Shown here: piece after piece, positions 60,417 to 64,000 of the stretch
Layout of the letters: each line of letters opens with the position of its first letter
Position numbering within the stretch: the first letter of the stretch is position 1
Source of the DNA: Argopecten irradians
Taxonomy: Eukaryota; Mollusca; Bivalvia; Pectinida; Pectinidae
Length of the DNA stretch: 64,000 bases
Reading direction: 5' to 3'
Assembly (NCBI RefSeq): GCF_041381155.1
Contig: NC_091139.1
Location: 10,602,383 to 10,666,382, forward strand
Notes under the pieces: model-generated
What the model was told of the DNA's origin: nothing
Database searches by the model: none
Seen by the model: only the letters and a program-made list of their open reading frames with translations
Made by a program: the position numbers and the translations under genes

Positions 60417-62591
60417 CTATAGGTATAAATAATAATTACGGGTATATTTGTCAGAGTATATAACAACAAGATATATACTATGTATTATAATATTATGTAG
60501 AATTCCAAATCTTCTGCTGGACTTTATAAATGAATGCACAAGTTCAAATACATGACAGTTTACTTCCAAAGCCAAGTTTTCATTTCCATAAAGTAATAAA
60601 TTTAAATTTACTTGTATATCTAAATCATTTAAAACTTGGAGCATTTCTGTATGGGCAGCAGCATAATTTTAACATACAAAAAAGAAATGGTTAGCATTTT
60701 CACAAGTGTAGCCACAATTTATACAAATAGAATTTGGTGCCAAATTTACACGGAAAAGGTCATCGTTTAGAGAACTACACTGATGACTTAATTTAGTATG
60801 TATAATATTAAATTTTCTTTCTCCATAATTAAAATAACATGGTAGACTCATAGATATAGACTGAGAAAGAGCTAGCTTAAAGGAAGAAAAAGGTAAAGAT
60901 TTAACTTTAACATCTAAGTTGTTCGAGCTTCTTTAAGTAGTGGGAAAGAAAGATTTTGTTGTAGTGGAGTCGATAATTGGAATTTGGAAACTTTCACAAT
61001 TTCTTAAAGTATAAGGATTATGATAGCCTAGTAGGAGGTAATAAGTTATTTATCTTATAAAGTAACTGTAGTTTTCTTTTAGCTCTTCTGTCTGAAAGGG
61101 GTTCCAAATTTGTTTCAAAATATAATGATTCATTTCTAGTATAACACGGTAATCCGCTAATAATTAGCCTGAGAACATCCGTCCCAAACTTCACATGCAT
61201 ATTCAAGAACAGGTAAAATAAAAGACTTATAAATTCTTAAAAGAGCATCATGCTTTAACATATATTTGATTTTCCTTAGGATATTATTATTATTATTATT
61301 ATTATTTTTTTTTTTTTTTTTTATAACTGATTTATAAATTTCATTGATGTGATCAGACCATTTAGCATTTGAATTAAAATGACCTCAAAATGTCTATGAA
61401 AACTACTAAAATCTAAAATGTTCCATCAAAAATTAAGTCCAAATATTTGTCAATGTTATCAAAATTTGATATAAAAATTACCTCAGTTTTATTAGGATTA
61501 AAAGAAACAAGCCACGTTTTGCCCATCGATTTGATTTATCTAAATCCCTATGTAAATCTGTTTCTAATTCACGACATGAAGATGATGACTTTATAAGGGT
61601 AGTGTCATCAGCGAATAAACGTGTTGTTGATTGAAGTTCATCAGCTAAATCATTTATATAAATAAGGAAAAGAAGTGGTTCAAGAATTGAGCCTTGAGGG
61701 ACATCTTCTCATATCATACCAATATCAGAAGAAGAATTGTTTATAAATACGTTTTGATGTCTTTCTCTTAAGTAATTTTCTAACCAGGACAATAGGTTAC
61801 CCAATCGAAATACCATATGATTTTAATTTAATTATAAGACATTTGTGCCAGACTCTGTCAAAGGCTTTAGAAATGTCACAGAATATCATACAAATACCGG
61901 GTATGAGATTTAGACAAATGTTATGGTATATTTATTTCAATTAATTGGTATACTATTGAATGACCAGGCATAAATCCGGCTTGAAACTGGTAAAATAAAT
62001 TATTATTATTATTAAATAATTATGCACGTGCTTAAACATTACCCTTTTAAACACTTTCCCAACTGTGAACAGTAGAAAGGAGAGAAATGGGACGATAGTT
62101 TGATATAGAATGTCTATCTCCTTTTTTAAAGAGAGGCATAACTTTAGCCATTTTCCATTCATTTGGAAATATACAGGTAGATGAAAGAACCTTAAGAGGT
62201 TTACAAACTGTATCAGCCATGTATTTAAGTCTATGGTGACTTATACCATCTTCACCTGAAGCTTTTCCAAGCTTTAAATTAATTAAAACATCACAAATTT
62301 CATTAGAAGTAACAAGTAGATTATTTAAAACACTATTAGTTTTCAACTGTAAAATAGGCACTTGCTATCGTCAATATTAGTAAACCTACAGAAATATTCA
62401 TTTAATAGATTTGCCTTGTCTTTATCATCTACAATGTTACCCCCACTAGCTACTGCTGGAGCTGTAACACTCGAAGTACTGGGACCATTCTCACTCCGAC
62501 TGGCTGCTGCACTCAACGACATGGAACCATTCTTGTTCCTTACATAGGGGCTGGTAGAGAGCCTCGAGGGTCGCTTTCCCTTACCCCGCAC
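60417..62591 (-). mobile_element. LINE (CR1/jockey-like), 5'-truncated and decayed
   Basis: Read on the minus strand from 62591: linker with DKANLLNEYFCRFTNIDDS, then GKASGEDGISHHRLKYM and KVMPLFKKGDRHSISNYRP (RT blocks 1-2), FCDISKAFDRVWHKCLI near 61860, VPQGSI near 61700, the catalytic FADD at 61604-61615, LEPLSDRRAKRKLQLLYKIN near 61090, and a C-terminal Cys/His region CINCGYTCENANHFFFVC near 60680. The frame changes several times (for example near 62350 and 62050), so no full ORF2 remains. No endonuclease domain is seen, so the element is 5' truncated. The 3' end is near 60417. Confidence 0.85.
61279..61324. repeat. (TTA)n plus poly-T microsatellite
   Basis: ATTATTATTATT run followed by a long T-run, inside the LINE. 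Confidence 0.85.
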
Positions 62592-63275
62592 GACTGAAAC
62601 TCAAATAAGGACATATAGAACACATGTCGACATTATCCGACATACAAACATGCCCCTACATCCTCGGTAACTCGGCATTGGACATTTACCTATCAGCGTT
62701 AGCATATATAACGCCCGGGGCACCGAGGATGACACAACACTTACACATGATCAAAGGGCAGCAACTCCCATCAACGACAATACCAAAGTCCAAACACAAC
62801 TTAAACGAATTAATTATCGCCACTTACATTAAAAATAATGACGACTTACAGTCTGAAAATATATCACGATACGAATAAAAATAGTAATACTCAAAATCAA
62901 TACCTAATTCATGTCTCCGCTAATGCTAACTCCGTTTGCTATGAACTAGAAGTGCAAGATTAATTCTACAATAAAATAAAAATACCGAAATAAATTCCGG
63001 TATGGGATAATGCAGTAAAATTCCGGCAAAATATTAGCGACGATGCCAGGAACAAGACATTTCTTTTTAAACGGTGTTAACAACTGGAACCGGGACGAAC
63101 ACGTGTTCGATGGTAGGAAGGCCATGGCCGCACCATGCGGTACGGCTGATCACACGATATATCAAAATCGAACGACATCCGCTTCAATACAAACCAATTC
63201 TGTATAACAGACACACAAAGAATGTCCGTATGAACACTAAATTACTGCTGGCACCACAAAACTTCAACAAGCGAT
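62592..63275. other. Unassigned sequence between LINE and R2'
   Basis: More GC-rich than its surroundings. Plus-strand frames at 62624-62878 and 63074-63331 are open, but no family is recognised. Probably further repeat sequence belonging to the 4.8-kb insertion. Confidence 0.35.
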
Positions 63276-63459
63276 TTTTTTTGGCAAACAAATCTATGGG
63301 AGCAAATATTGTGCACCTTCCCTGTACGTAAACTAGATTAAAAAGGATTTTATTCACCTCCCAACAGGAGAGTTCCACTGCTATAGAAGGACAGGGGGCG
63401 TAACTCTTTTGTCTTCATCTGATAAACTGAACTAATTGAGAGACCATTAGTTCTTAATA
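63276..63459 (+). repeat. Second copy of R2
   Basis: About 180 bp nearly identical to 57959-58140, including GCACCTTCCCTGTACGTAAA and the stretch up to CCATTAGTTCTTA. Confidence 0.88.
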
Positions 63460-63666
63460 TTTTGAAAGCATTTATTGTGTCAGGTTTTATCGGGTAACTT
63501 ATTGGAAAACGACGTTATTTCCTCATACAAACAAATGATATCACAATAGATATCACGAGGGAGAATGATCACGCTGTAATATCTAAAGATGGTATGACCT
63601 GGCCAGCACTTTATAGCATAACTATGGTGCTATATGGCATCTGGAGCAGTTTCGTCTTTGCAAATT

Positions 63667-63805
63667 TCAGAGTTACCTCCCTTGCAGATAGGGTTCCATT
63701 GTAACGTCGAATTTTTTTAGCCAAACTCACGTCGTTTTCTCACGTTAAAATAAAAAAATACATGACCTTTGACATCGATCTTTACTCGTAAGGGCAGATA
63801 ACTTT
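63667..63805. mobile_element. Small TIR MITE, AGTTACCTCCCTT-type ends
   Basis: Left TCAGAGTTACCTCCCTTGC and right GTAAGGGCAGATAACTTTGA are inverse copies; related to 21045, 28975 and 36693. Confidence 0.62.
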
Positions 63806-64000
63806 GAAATATCTAAATACAGAATAGTACACTACATTGTAGAAATTGTGTCTGAACACGTTATATTTGTCTCCAAAACGTCTTAAAGTTTGGCTAAATC
63901 TTGTAAAACAATAGAGGTTAATGCTTTGTAATCGATGATGTTTTTCTTTTGGTGCCTGCATCAGGAAATGTGAGAAAGTGACATTATATCAGATTATGTT

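Larger units (their letters stand above)
58141..63459 (+). repeat. Tandem duplication, second copy split by about 4.8 kb
   Basis: R1' (58141-58461) is almost identical to R1. At 58462 the text leaves the unit and resumes only at R2' (63276-63459, GGCAAACAAATCTATGGGAG...). The foreign stretch begins at a small palindrome (TGACAACATT/ATGTTGTCA) and contains the LINE and other repeats. Confidence 0.65.

Noticed and set aside
57959-63459. R2 and R2' as terminal repeats of one LTR-type element
   Set aside because: R1 is also repeated next to R2 in an order that fits an interrupted tandem duplication, and the interior is a minus-strand LINE plus unrelated repeats.

Overview
The window is AT-rich animal DNA with short exons, GT-AG introns and many small transposon relics. 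It is most likely from a bivalve mollusc. That placing is inference: it rests on the tRNA-derived SINE with a GACGTTAAACTAATAAAA tail and on the dense TIR elements with AGGGAGATAACT-like ends, both of which I associate with bivalve genomes. No bacterial, organellar or viral gene set is present.

Left part (1-14178): two same-strand tandem paralogues of an unrecognised serine/arginine-rich coiled-coil protein. Gene A (1026-3306) lacks its first exon. Gene B (6509-14178) has five exons and reads as a complete 310-residue protein. Their shared exons match in order and in intron phase.

Middle part (13701-36985): a head-to-tail triplication of a 7.6-7.9 kb unit. Each unit holds the last exon of gene B, a 29-bp minisatellite that grows out of that exon's stop codon, two small hypothetical ORFs, a 2.2-2.6 kb TIR element with (GACA)-type satellites, and a two-exon gene X (276 residues, intact in all three units, with CRE sites upstream). 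The units are mosaics of one another, which points to gene conversion or unequal crossing over. A 360-bp TIR element sits in units 2 and 3 while unit 1 keeps the empty site.

Right-centre (39787-54174): the most striking object. A gene of 24 exons, most of 12-36 nt, can be read end to end from canonical splice sites. All 23 introns are phase 1 and all 22 internal exons are multiples of three. It predicts a 326-residue disordered protein with a myristoylation-type start (MGSGSSK) and alternating acidic and basic blocks. Any exon could be skipped without loss of frame. One exon was copied recently by a local tandem duplication.

Right part (54175-64000): no host gene recognised. It holds a SINE, small TIR elements, an interrupted tandem duplication, a fragment of a mobile-element gag-like ORF and a 5'-truncated, decayed LINE on the minus strand (60417-62591).
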